Shown one piece after another: positions 7,919 to 16,200 of a stretch of DNA of 25,410 bases. A program made the translations under genes and the position numbers. Below the pieces are notes generated by a model, which was not told where the DNA came from, ran no database searches, and saw nothing but the letters and a program-made list of their open reading frames with translations. The stretch spans positions 1-25,410 of the forward strand of contig DHQV01000049.1 of assembly GCA_002408185.1 (NCBI GenBank), in the 5' to 3' direction. Position 1 is the stretch's first letter, and the number at the start of each line of letters is the position of its first letter. This stretch comes from Deltaproteobacteria bacterium UBA5329 (lineage in GTDB: Bacteria; Desulfobacterota; Syntrophorhabdia; Syntrophorhabdales; Syntrophorhabdaceae).

Positions 7919-8190
7919 TTCCATTATTGTTAAAAACTCCCCTGTCATCAAAGCTGCCCGGAAATTCACGGTACCGTTATTCATGAAATAGATGCTGTTA
8001 TGGGCAGTTACGTCCGGAGGATTGTTTAAAAAATCACGGGGAGTATCGATCGTGTTGCCTGCCGGATTGGGGTTAGGGACTATCTGGATGGATTGGGCGT
8101 GTACAGCGAGGAGTGCCGGAAAGAGCATCATAATGCAAAAATACTGGCCATCAGAGCTTTTACCAGATTCGATACACCCACCGTTTTCAT
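7919..8190 (-). pseudogene. broken start of a secreted protein fused to the kinase remnant
   Basis: An ATG at 8190 with a perfect GGAGG 6 bases upstream opens MKTVGVSNLVKALMASIFAL and then hits TGA. The +/-1 frame continues with MMLFPALLAVHAQSIQIVPN, so the two halves together make a normal Sec signal peptide ending in AHA/HAQ. It continues into an Asn/Pro-rich segment with YFMNNGTVNF, reminiscent of the start of autotransporter- or adhesin-like passenger domains. Within about 270 bases the frame runs into the kinase ATPase remnant with no stop. The simplest reading is one frameshift plus a large deletion joining the 5' end of a secreted-protein gene to the 3' half of a kinase gene. Function is lost. 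Confidence 0.5.
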
Positions 8191-8497
8191 AGTGCTCCTC
8201 CATTTTCTCCCATTTTTTGTGCTCCAATGACAGTTATTGTCTTCCTCTTTCAGGATATAGAGGATCTTGTTTTTTAATTGCAGCTGACGGGCGAACTGGG
8301 GCATCCACATCTTTTGTTTGTCTTTAAGCATTACCAGATACGTAAAAACCTCCTTTCCTTGTTAGCTACTCGTCATCTAGTAACCGGCGGCTATATGTTT
8401 GACAATGTTGTATCAGCCCATATGTCGCCATACAATATAGGAAATGTATGGCCAAAATATAGGTCAAAAATCTGCATGCCAACAAGAATGCAAGACT
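8191..8497. other. non-coding stretch with an 8-bp inverted repeat
   Basis: No convincing gene is seen between the secreted-protein remnant and the yjbQ leader. Short open frames here have no ribosome-binding sites and no recognisable products. A perfect inverted repeat GCCATACA (8427-8434) and TGTATGGC (8445-8452), with a 10-base A/T-rich centre, could be a regulator-binding site or a hairpin. A TTGACA at 8399-8404 lies just upstream, with only a poor -10 (TATGTC, 16 bases away). Confidence 0.4.
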
Positions 8498-8525
8498 TTG
8501 TCAATCAGCGCAACTATCTTATAAA
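8498..8525 (+). promoter_or_regulatory. sigma70-type promoter for yjbQ
   Basis: TTGTCA (8498-8503), a 16-base spacer and TATAAA (8520-8525) give five of six matches in each box. The predicted 5' leader to the ATG at 8621 is about 90 bases. The 8-bp inverted repeat at 8427-8452 lies 46-71 bases upstream of the -35, a possible activator position. Confidence 0.5.
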
Positions 8526-8620
8526 CGCCGAACTTTTTAAAAAATGGTTTTCTTTCAGGAATATAAGGTTTAGAATTATCTATCATATTTGAGGTGCTAA
8601 ACCGCGTACAGGAAATATGA

Positions 8621-9040
8621 ATGAAAATCATTAGCGAGCACAAGGAATACTCGACCAAAGGTACGGGAGATCTTATCAATATAACCCCGGACCTTGTAAA
8701 GGGCCTCAGCAGGTCAACACTCGTTATCGGGAATATGACAATTTTCGTCCAGGGGTCGACCGCCGGTATCACGACGTTCGAGTACGAGCCGGGACTTATT
8801 CATGACGTTAAAGATTTCTACGAAAAACTCGTCCCCTCCGACCGCAGTTATTACCATGACAAAACATGGGGCGACGCCAATGGCTTCAGCCACCTGCGCG
8901 CCACCCTCACAGGGCAGTCATTGACAGTTCCCTTTTTATCTGGCAGACTTCTTCTCGGAACATGGCAGCAGGTAGTGCTTGCCGAGTTTGACAATCGCCC
9001 CCGGGAAAGGCTCGTCATATTCCACATGATAGGTGAATAG
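8621..9040 (+). CDS. yjbQ: YjbQ / UPF0047 family protein (secondary thiamine-phosphate synthase enzyme family)
   Basis: A 139-residue protein that aligns over its full length with the conserved UPF0047 family. The opening STKGTGDLINIT, VQGSTAGITTFEYEPGL, the YYHDKTWGDANGFSHLRATL block with conserved histidines, and the closing LLLGTWQQVVLAEFDNRPRERL are all diagnostic. The family has weak thiamine-phosphate synthase activity and is annotated so in databases; the physiological role is unsettled. Cytoplasmic, no signal peptide. The ATG at 8621 has AGGA 7 bases upstream. An overlapping ATG at 8617 is ruled out by a stop after five codons. It appears monocistronic, with a good promoter at 8498-8525. 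Confidence 0.92.
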   Translation: MKIISEHKEYSTKGTGDLINITPDLVKGLSRSTLVIGNMTIFVQGSTAGITTFEYEPGLIHDVKDFYEKLVPSDRSYYHDKTWGDANGFSHLRATLTGQSLTVPFLSGRLLLGTWQQVVLAEFDNRPRERLVIFHMIGE

Positions 9041-9065
9041 AGGGTCCTTCAGGTCTTTTTTTGTT

Positions 9066-9093
9066 TTGCCATTCCGCGAGTTTTTATTATACT
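9066..9093 (+). promoter_or_regulatory. candidate promoter for the lipoprotein gene
   Basis: TTGCCA (9066-9071), a 16-base spacer and TATACT (9088-9093) make a reasonable sigma70 promoter between the yjbQ stop and the lipoprotein ATG at 9150, leaving a leader of about 50 bases. Confidence 0.45.
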
Positions 9094-9149
9094 AAGCAAG
9101 GCTGCGCTTTCTAACCATCGTTTGAGCAACCGCCGATCCGGGTTTTATA

Positions 9150-9620
9150 ATGACACGCAAGCGCATACTTATTTTTCTTGGTATTCTTCCTCTGGCCATC
9201 CTTCTTTCAATAACGGGATGCAAAAAACCGGAACCGGCACGGCTTTTGGTCAACGTCGCTGGCGAATCATTTTCTGACGCCCTTTTACTTCTTAACGGCA
9301 AACAGGTCGGAAAGCTGACAAAAACCCTCATCAAAACGGATGGCAGATTATTTATCGACGATGTCTATTCGGTCACCCTGCCGCCCGGACACAGGGATAT
9401 CCCCGAACAGGACCGGTGTTTTGGCGCCCTCGATTCCCTCGAGATCAAACCCGGGGCGCACACGGTCCTCCTCCAGACAGAAGACGGGAGATCATTGCAG
9501 ATGAACGCCACTCTCAAGCCCGGCCTCAACATTATCGACTATGATTCGGATGAACAGATCATAAAATGGAATGATAACAGGATCAAGGCCGCCCCCGACT
9601 CGACAGTGGTTTTGCCGTAA
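9150..9620 (+). CDS. small predicted lipoprotein of unknown function
   Basis: A 156-residue protein with a classic lipoprotein signal: MTRKR, a hydrophobic core, then LSITGC with the lipidated Cys at residue 24. The residues after Cys are Lys-Lys, so the inner-membrane-retention Asp is absent and outer-membrane sorting is possible. The mature part is mostly predicted beta (VNVAGESFSDALLLLNGKQV ... GAHTVLLQTEDG). Its alternating 'LLLNGKQVGK' and 'IKPGAHTVLLQ' pattern recalls PEGA/carboxypeptidase-regulatory-like beta domains, but no family is firmly recognised. The Shine-Dalgarno is weak. The stop codon lies inside an inverted repeat shared with the end of the convergent gene. Confidence 0.7.
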   Translation: MTRKRILIFLGILPLAILLSITGCKKPEPARLLVNVAGESFSDALLLLNGKQVGKLTKTLIKTDGRLFIDDVYSVTLPPGHRDIPEQDRCFGALDSLEIKPGAHTVLLQTEDGRSLQMNATLKPGLNIIDYDSDEQIIKWNDNRIKAAPDSTVVLP

Positions 9621-9669
9621 GGCGTAAGGCGTAAAGAAACGGGAGGTCTCTTAACGACTTACGGCTTAC
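9617..9669. repeat. heptamer-type inverted repeat bridging two convergent stop codons
   Basis: The left arm 9617-9636 (GTAAGGCGTAAGGCGTAAAG) pairs with the right arm 9650-9669 at 17 of 20 positions, with a 13-base loop. The arms are built from a CGTAAGG/GCGTAAG heptamer. The TAA stop of the lipoprotein (9618-9620) and the TAA stop of the convergent ATPase gene (9666-9668) are both provided by GTAAG units of the repeat. It probably serves as a bidirectional terminator; a related element lies at 17636-17721. Confidence 0.65.
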
Positions 9670-10124
9670 CCTTTTCTTATTATTCCCCCGGGATCGTGCG
9701 ATACAGTGAATATCAGTATATTTTTGTCGGCATTGCGCTTATATTCGATATTCCTTGCCGCTTTCTTCATTATTTTCGTTGAAGGCTTCTGCCCGGGACC
9801 GAAGAAATCATCAGTTTCCGGAAAGGTGCCTGCGAGAAGCATGTTGAAGGGAGCGCCGGTATCGGTGATCGTAATATAAAGGGCGCCATTTTCATGAACA
9901 AGGCACATGACGCCGATCTCCGCCTGCATGCCGCGACATGCAAAACGGATTATGTTGAGCGCCGCCTCTTCAGTGGCGCGCCCGAGATCTTCGATCGTAT
10001 CGTCCTGGTATCCGCATCCGGTCGCCGTTCTTCGAACGAAATCCACAAGGTCGGGTATCGATTCCTCTGAAGCCGGGCGCGTTATGGCGTCAGCTGCCGA
10101 TCCACTGTCATTTTTTCTCGTCAC
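9666..10124 (-). CDS. RsbW-like anti-sigma-factor-type ATPase / serine kinase domain protein
   Basis: A 152-residue GHKL ATPase of the HATPase_c_2 (SpoIIAB/RsbW) type. The N-box EDLGRATEEAALNII has Glu52/Glu53 and Asn57, and the G1 box is DTGAPFN (88-94). There is a short G2-like region and no HisKA domain. Such proteins are usually anti-sigma factors or switch kinases that phosphorylate an STAS anti-anti-sigma partner. No partner gene (STAS, PP2C phosphatase or sigma factor) is in the window. The GTG start overlaps the upstream amrB stop as GTGA, so it is translationally coupled to the MEMO1-family protein. Its stop codon lies in the inverted repeat at 9617-9669. Confidence 0.8.
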   Translation of the reverse strand: MTRKNDSGSAADAITRPASEESIPDLVDFVRRTATGCGYQDDTIEDLGRATEEAALNIIRFACRGMQAEIGVMCLVHENGALYITITDTGAPFNMLLAGTFPETDDFFGPGQKPSTKIMKKAARNIEYKRNADKNILIFTVSHDPGGIIRKG

Positions 10125-11347
10125 GGTATTCCTCGGTTAACAGGTTTATTTCCGGCAGAAAAAAAACCGCCGGCAAAACTGACCGACGAATGTCCGTCGG
10201 TCCATTGATCATAATCAACGATATCGGCGCTGCAGCCTGCAAGAAGTTTCAACTGGAAAAAGATCGGCGTCAGGCCGCAGATTCTTCGTTGATCCCCCTC
10301 TTCCTTTATCTCCATGAAGAAGGCGTCTGCATCGGCATTCCTTATATGCCCGAGCAGTGCTTCGTCCTTTCTCCTTGACCGCTCCATGACCGTTGCGTCG
10401 ATGGGATAAAGGTCGCCGAACTGGGCACCGATATGAGCGAGATCGGCCCCGGCGATAATACAGTATGGTTTGCCATATGCCTCGAGAACATGTTTGAGGT
10501 TCTCGGTCAGCTGCCGGATCTCGTCGTCATCGATCGACTTTGCGCCTTCGACATATTCGTGCATTGAGCCGGTCAGGACCGGCAATATCTCGAAATCATG
10601 CTGTACCATGAACTGTATGAGCGGGAGCTGCAATTCGATCGAATGTTCGATCCTGTGCGGCCATTCTTCGATATAACGATTGAGGAAATTGTTTCCCCTT
10701 ACCAAGTCTTTGAGTCCCGGACCGACCGGAACTGTCTCCAGAGGGGTCTCGAAATCTTTGAGCGATATGCTCAAGAGCCCCCGCGTAGCACGATGGCAGG
10801 TGCCCAAAATTACCATCAATGGTCTTGACGCATTTTTGAGATACGGGTATATCCGGCCGTATACCGATGCACCGCGTGAATAATCGATATGCGGTGCCAG
10901 AATACCTGAAACTTCCCCTGGTGCGTTATCAACATGCATATGGCCGTCGAACATTCCGTCGAGAAAAGACAGGAGGTCCATCCTGTTTGCCGAATATCCT
11001 GTGCCCGCGAGATATGCCGGCCGGACCGGCAGCCGGTCGTACTCATCGTGGAGGGCCTTGACATGCGCCATATACCGGTCATTTTGGAGAAACAGGTTTT
11101 GATCCAGCATTTTCACGAGGTCTTCAATCTGTTCCGTGGAGACCATTTCGCCCGTAACACGCATGAACTCGGCCTGGATGTCCCTCAAGCTATTCGTGCC
11201 ATCCATGAGCGAGACAATAAGGGCGACATGCCGTGAAACCGCCAGTGCTTCCCGGGATATTCCTTCGGCATCCCTTAAAATGACCAGTTGCTTCCCGTTC
11301 TGTTCGTAAGGGAACGCTTCGATAAACCGTATCCTGGGTTTTTCCAT
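10121..11347 (-). CDS. amrB: MEMO1 family protein (AmmeMemoRadiSam system protein B) with N-terminal PqqD-like domain
   Basis: A 408-residue protein. The C-terminal 260 residues are a MEMO1 domain (a fold related to class III extradiol dioxygenases): APHIDYSRGA with His153, GTCH (182-185), HSIELQLPL with His235, and AGADLAHIG with Asp302 and His305. The N-terminal 95 residues (ISREALAVSRHVALIVSLMDG ... IEDLVKMLDQNLFL) look like a PqqD-like helical domain. The AMMECR1 and radical SAM partners that define the AmmeMemoRadiSam set are not in this window. Instead it is coupled (GTGA) to an RsbW-like ATPase gene. The ATG lies in CCATGG and overlaps the divergent hdrC start. No clear Shine-Dalgarno precedes it. 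Function in bacteria is poorly known. Confidence 0.85.
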   Translation of the reverse strand: MEKPRIRFIEAFPYEQNGKQLVILRDAEGISREALAVSRHVALIVSLMDGTNSLRDIQAEFMRVTGEMVSTEQIEDLVKMLDQNLFLQNDRYMAHVKALHDEYDRLPVRPAYLAGTGYSANRMDLLSFLDGMFDGHMHVDNAPGEVSGILAPHIDYSRGASVYGRIYPYLKNASRPLMVILGTCHRATRGLLSISLKDFETPLETVPVGPGLKDLVRGNNFLNRYIEEWPHRIEHSIELQLPLIQFMVQHDFEILPVLTGSMHEYVEGAKSIDDDEIRQLTENLKHVLEAYGKPYCIIAGADLAHIGAQFGDLYPIDATVMERSRRKDEALLGHIRNADADAFFMEIKEEGDQRRICGLTPIFFQLKLLAGCSADIVDYDQWTDGHSSVSFAGGFFSAGNKPVNRGIP

Positions 11348-11969
11348 GGCTAAAGATTACCACAACGGCCTCGAAGATGGAAGGACGGCGGAAAAGGTCG
11401 ACATCATTTCAAAAAAATGTGAGAATACTAATCTTATGCCCGAGCGTTTTTTTCTCAGTGAGATGGAAGAGATGACGGGGATAGCCGTTTCGGAGTGCTA
11501 CCAGTGTTTTCGCTGTACAAACGGATGCCCCGCGGCCCGGGACATGGATATCGTTCCCCACAGGATCATCGGATACATCATCTCGGGCGAGCGGGAGTGT
11601 GTGCTGTCGTCGGCGGGGCTCTGGGCATGTCTGCAATGCGCCGCGTGCAGCATCCGATGCCCGAACGGCATAGATGTCGCGCGCATCTTCACGGTCTTGA
11701 GGCGAATGTCCGTTGAATCCGGTCTGGCTGCCCAAACGAATATCCACGAGTTTGATACCCTGATGGTCGAAAGCATAGCCCGGCATGGCCATATGTACGA
11801 ACTGGGAACGGTCATGCGATACCGCCTTTCCCGCAGGGAGCTCCTGAAAAGTTATCGCATGGGGATCGGTATGATCAAAAAACGGAGGATCGGCCTCTTC
11901 CCGCACAACGTGGCGGACAGGAACAATATACGGTCCATCATTAAAAAAACAGGCGGGAGGGGCAAGTGA
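11346..11969 (+). CDS. hdrC: heterodisulfide reductase subunit C-like iron-sulfur protein
   Basis: HdrC-type subunit of 207 residues that passes electrons from HdrA clusters to HdrB. Two [4Fe-4S] motifs are visible: CYQCFRCTNGCP (Cys 51, 54, 57, 61) and CLQCAACSIRCP (Cys 95, 98, 101, 105), followed by the usual helical tail with GIGMIKKRRIGLFP. The start is uncertain. The ATG at 11346 overlaps the divergent amrB start, and the in-frame ATG at 11436 would leave 20 residues before the first Cys. Neither has a good Shine-Dalgarno. The longer form is given because family members usually keep some 25-35 residues before the first cluster. First gene of the Hdr-MvhD-Met operon, with a GTGA 4-base overlap with hdrB. 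Confidence 0.88.
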   Translation: MAKDYHNGLEDGRTAEKVDIISKKCENTNLMPERFFLSEMEEMTGIAVSECYQCFRCTNGCPAARDMDIVPHRIIGYIISGERECVLSSAGLWACLQCAACSIRCPNGIDVARIFTVLRRMSVESGLAAQTNIHEFDTLMVESIARHGHMYELGTVMRYRLSRRELLKSYRMGIGMIKKRRIGLFPHNVADRNNIRSIIKKTGGRGK

Positions 11970-12838
11970 TCGCTCTTTCCTACTATCCCGGATGTTCCCT
12001 GAGATCATCGAGCGATTTTTATGACATTTCACTGAAAAAGGTAATGGCTTACTACGGTGTAGCGCTTAAGGAACTCGATGACTGGTCGTGTTGCGGGGCT
12101 TTAGCGGCATTGATGGTAAATGAAGGCCTGTCTCTTGCCTTGAGCGCGCGGAACATTGCGCTCGCCGAAGGATCCGGTTTTCACCTCGTCGCTCCATGCT
12201 CTGCATGTTATGCACGGACGAAAACGGCTGCCAGAAAAATTGCCGAAGACAAGGAAACCCGGCGCATGGTGAACGATGCACTTTCCCCGCTTTCCTGCAA
12301 CGGAAATATCGAGGTCAAGAATATTATCGAGGTGTTCCTCGAATACATCGGCATCGAACGGATCGCAGACTCGGTGTCATATGATCTTGCCCCGATCCAT
12401 GCGGTCGCTTACTATGGATGCCTCCTGACGCGCATTATGGGGATCTCCCCATCCGACGACATTGAAGACCCCATGGGAATGGATATCATTCTCAAGGCTC
12501 TGGGCGTGACCGTGATCCCCTGGCAATACAAGACCGAATGTTGCGGCGCGAGCTCGACAATAACGAACGGCGATGTAACGGCAAAGCTCTCCGGGCGTCT
12601 CATAAAGGCGGTGGTACGCTCGGGGGCACAGACAATTGTCACAACTTGCCCGCTATGTCAGCTCAATCTGGACCTCATCACGTATCTCGGCGAAGATATC
12701 CAGCCTGTTCCCGTTCTTTTTCTTCCGGAGATCTTCGAACTGGCTATTTTCGGCAAAATCTCCGGCGGCGCACGGCATATTGTGAGCATAAGAGATATAG
12801 AACAGGCGATAGCACCTGTGAAAGGGCATGTCCGGTAA
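11966..12838 (+). CDS. hdrB: heterodisulfide reductase subunit B-like protein
   Basis: A 290-residue HdrB with both CCG domains intact. The first has Cys10, Cys42-Cys43, Cys78 and Cys81; the second has Cys152, Cys192-Cys193, Cys228 and Cys231. In methanogens these bind the two non-cubane [4Fe-4S] clusters that cleave CoM-S-S-CoB. In bacterial Met-linked operons the real substrate is not the heterodisulfide and is undetermined. The start is GTG at 11966, giving MIALSYYPGCS directly before the first Cys as in the family. It overlaps the hdrC stop (GTGA), and its own end overlaps the next gene by 11 bases, indicating a co-translated set. Confidence 0.92.
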   Translation: MIALSYYPGCSLRSSSDFYDISLKKVMAYYGVALKELDDWSCCGALAALMVNEGLSLALSARNIALAEGSGFHLVAPCSACYARTKTAARKIAEDKETRRMVNDALSPLSCNGNIEVKNIIEVFLEYIGIERIADSVSYDLAPIHAVAYYGCLLTRIMGISPSDDIEDPMGMDIILKALGVTVIPWQYKTECCGASSTITNGDVTAKLSGRLIKAVVRSGAQTIVTTCPLCQLNLDLITYLGEDIQPVPVLFLPEIFELAIFGKISGGARHIVSIRDIEQAIAPVKGHVR

Positions 12839-13217
12839 TATGCAGTCATATGATGACGATATCGATGCCTGGCGCCGGTCCATGATCGAATTTGTGAGAA
12901 CACAGGACCCCGATGGCGCTGAAAAGCTCGAAAGGCTCCTTAAAAAACAGGGGACTCTCATGAGCGGGAACGTCTACAGGGAGCGCTTTACTGCACGACA
13001 ATTTTCCCTTGTTTTCGATCCGCTTCTCCAACGGGCCGTTGAACGGGCACGTATCCTCGAGAACCTTGGTGGCGGCCCGGCATCGGTACCTCAACTGGCC
13101 CGAGCCCTTGGCCTTAAGCCGGGCATTGTTTTCGATCACATAAAAGAACTTGCACGGCGTGACAGCGTGGATATTGCCGGTTATAATGACCGTGACGCAT
13201 TGTACAGGAGGAAATAG
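12828..13217 (+). CDS. small winged-helix-like protein inside the Hdr operon
   Basis: A 129-residue protein of no named family known to me. The first 80 residues are charged and helical (DIDAWRRSMIEFVRTQDPDG, DPLLQRAVERARILENLGGG). Residues 85-129 look like a winged helix: a helix-turn-helix in VPQLARALGLKPGIVFDHIK and a short wing ending DALYRRK. There are no cysteines, so it is not an electron carrier. It lies between hdrB (11-base overlap) and hdrA (1-base gap), so it is made with the complex. It could be an autoregulator or an assembly/structural subunit that has reused a winged-helix fold. A second ATG at 12840 is possible. Its last codons AGG AGG AAA contain the hdrA ribosome-binding site. 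Confidence 0.72.
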   Translation: MSGNMQSYDDDIDAWRRSMIEFVRTQDPDGAEKLERLLKKQGTLMSGNVYRERFTARQFSLVFDPLLQRAVERARILENLGGGPASVPQLARALGLKPGIVFDHIKELARRDSVDIAGYNDRDALYRRK

Positions 13218-13221
13218 ACTG
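13206..13221 (+). promoter_or_regulatory. perfect Shine-Dalgarno before a CTG start of hdrA
   Basis: AGGAGG at 13206-13211 is followed, after 7 bases, by CTG at 13219-13221 in the hdrA frame. No ATG, GTG or TTG is present in frame between here and the first Rossmann motif. The ATG at 13150 lies deep in the preceding gene and would add 23 residues unlike any HdrA N-terminus. CTG is therefore the most likely initiation codon. Confidence 0.65.
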
Positions 13222-16200
13222 ACCGGCAAAAACGGGAAGAACGGTTCGGAAAGGTCCGGGGCCATCCTCATCATAGGTGCAGGCATTGCCGGCATGGAGG
13301 CTGCGCTCAACTGCGCGGAGGCCGGGTTCAAGGTTTATCTTGCGGACCGCAAACCGAACATCGGCGGTAATATGGCCCAGCTCGACAAGATATTCCCCAC
13401 AAATGACTGTTCCATGTGCGTCATGGCACCGAAACTCGTGGAGGTGGGTAAAAACCCGAATATCGAACTTCTTATGAACTCGGAGGTTTTTCGCCTTGAA
13501 GGAGGGCCGGGGCATTTTAGGGCCACCTTACGGACCCGGCCGAGACGGGTGCTTCCCGAAAAGTGCACGTCATGCACATCCTGCTCGACCGTGTGCCCGC
13601 TCGAGGTCGGCAATGTGTACAACGAGGAAATGTCGCTGCGCAGCGCCGCCTTCATCAATTTCCCCCAGGCCATACCGTCGACGTACATGATAGACAGGCA
13701 GCTTTCACCATGCATCTACACCTGCCCGATCAATCTCAATGCCCGTGACTATATCGGCCTTATTGCCGAGGGAAAATTCTTTGAAGCGCTGGACCTCGTA
13801 CGGGATAAACTTCCTTTTCCCGGCATCATCGGCCGTATATGCGCGCACCCTTGCGAAAATGCCTGCCTCAGGGGAAAGCAGGTCGATCAACCCATCGCAA
13901 TATGCGCCCTCAAACGTTTTCTCGCCGACTACGAGATCGGGAGGCGGGAGCCCCTTCTCCCTGAGATCGCACCGAAAAAGGACAGGAAAACTGCGGTCAT
14001 CGGCGCGGGCCCTGCCGGCCTTACGTGTGCTGTCGAATTACGCAAGGCGGGTTACAGGGTAACGATATTCGACGCAAACGAACAACCAGGAGGAATGTTG
14101 TATGCCGGGATCCCCGCCTACAGGCTGCCTCCCGATGTGCTTGCACGCGAGTTCTCGATCGCAGAACGCATGGGTGTTGAGCTCAGCATGAACACCCGCG
14201 TAGGGGTTCACCTTCCGCTTGGCAGCATCCTTGATTCCTTCGATTCAACGTTCATCGCGTCCGGGGCACACGGGCGCAGAAAGCTCGGGATCCCCAACGA
14301 GGACGCACAAGGGGTGGTAAGCGCCCTTGATTTTCTCAAGGACGTAAAAACGGACAAAAACATTTCGATCGGGAAGAGGGTTTTCGTGATCGGGGGCGGG
14401 AACGTTGCAATGGATACGGCAATTACCGCTCGAAGACTGGGAGCACCGGATGTCCATATCGTGGCCCTTGAAAAATGGGACGACATGCCAGCCCATCGGT
14501 GGGAAATAGACCAGGCCATCGAGGAGGATATCGTATTCCACAATGCCTGGGGCCCCCTGACGATCCTCGCGAGCGACGGACACGTGACCGGGATGGAACT
14601 GGCTCGGTGCACACAGGTCTTCAACAGCGAAGGCATCTTCGATCCCGTGTACGATACGTCGAATACTGTGATCTTTGATATGGACACGCTGATCCTCGTG
14701 ATATACGAGACGATCGATACGACTTATCTTTCAGCATCCCCGACGATCGAACGGCATGAAGACGGCCGGGTAAAGGTCGACCCCGTGTCGCTCGCAACCA
14801 CGCACAAAGGCGTGTTCGCCGGCGGAAATGCCGTAACGGGGCCACGTAGCGCTATCGATGCGATCGCCCAGGGAAAGCGGGCCGCCGAATCCATGATCAG
14901 GTATCTGGAGGGACGGGACCTTCTGGAAGGCCGGCTTGCCGAAGACGATAAAATTCTCGACGATGTGCCATTCCACGTTGAACAAAAGGCCCGGGCCAGC
15001 ATCCCCCGTACTGCGATAGCCAACCGCAAAGGGTTCGTGGAGACGGTCGGCACGCTCGATGAAAAAAGCGCCGTTGAAGAGGCAAAACGATGCCTGAGTT
15101 GCCGCAGGTGCCTCGGCTGCGGGATATGCGAGGAGTTCTGCAAGCCCGAAGCCATCAATTTTAGCGAGGGGCCGGCAGAGAGGGTCCTTGACGTCGGCAG
15201 CATAATAATTGCGTGCGGTTTCGACGAGTTTGACGCGACCGCAATGAAAGAATTGGGATACCATTCATTCGACAATGTCTTGAGCAGCGTCGATTACGAA
15301 CGCGTCCTCTCCGCCACAGGGCCTACGGGAGCGCAGGTCATGAGGCCGTCCGACGGCAGGATACCCCGGAAGATCGCTTTCATCCAGTGCGTCGGAAGCC
15401 GGAACAATGAGAACCCTTATTGTTCGTCCATCTGCTGCATGTTTGCAATGGAGGAGGCAATAATATCAAAGGAACATCATCGCGACATCGAGCCCACCAT
15501 CTTCTATATGGACGTCAGAACATTCGGCAAAGGATACGACGAACACTTTGAACGGGCGCGTTCGGAATACGGCGTACGGTACATTCGGTCGGCTATCTCC
15601 CGCGTCTACGAAGATCCGGACACGAAGGATCTCGACATAACCTATACCGGTGCTGACGGGGCTGTCGTGACCGAAACGTTCGATCTCGTTGTCCTCGCCG
15701 TGGGCTTGAGGCCCTCAAAACAGCTCGGCGGGCTCTCGCGGGTGATAAACGTCGCGTCCAACGATTACGGCTTTGTCGATACGGGACCTTTGACACCGCT
15801 TGTCACATCCCGTCAGGGGATCTACGTATGCGGCGGTTCAGCCGCCCCTCGCGATATATCGGAGACAGTTATAGAGGGGTCGGCCGCCGCGTGTACCGCC
15901 GCATCATCTCTTGCTGATATGCGCTGGCGGGATATTACGGTCCTATCCGCTCCCGATGAACGGGACATAGCCGGGCAGAAACCTAGGATCGGTGTTTTTA
16001 TCTGTAACTGCGGCGTCAACATCGGAGGTATTATAGACGTACCGGCAGTAAAGGATTATGCCGCAGGGCTTCCCGGTGTTGTCTTTGCCGATCAATACCT
16101 TTTTACATGTTCCCAGGATACCCAGGAGAGGATAAAGAACATTATCCATGAACTCGACCTCAATCGCGTAATAGTGGCCTCCTGCTCGACGCGAACCCAT

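Noticed and set aside
8278..8592. 104-codon plus-strand frame before yjbQ
   Set aside because: No Shine-Dalgarno, no recognisable product, A/T-rich, and overlaps the promoter and inverted repeat. More likely non-coding.
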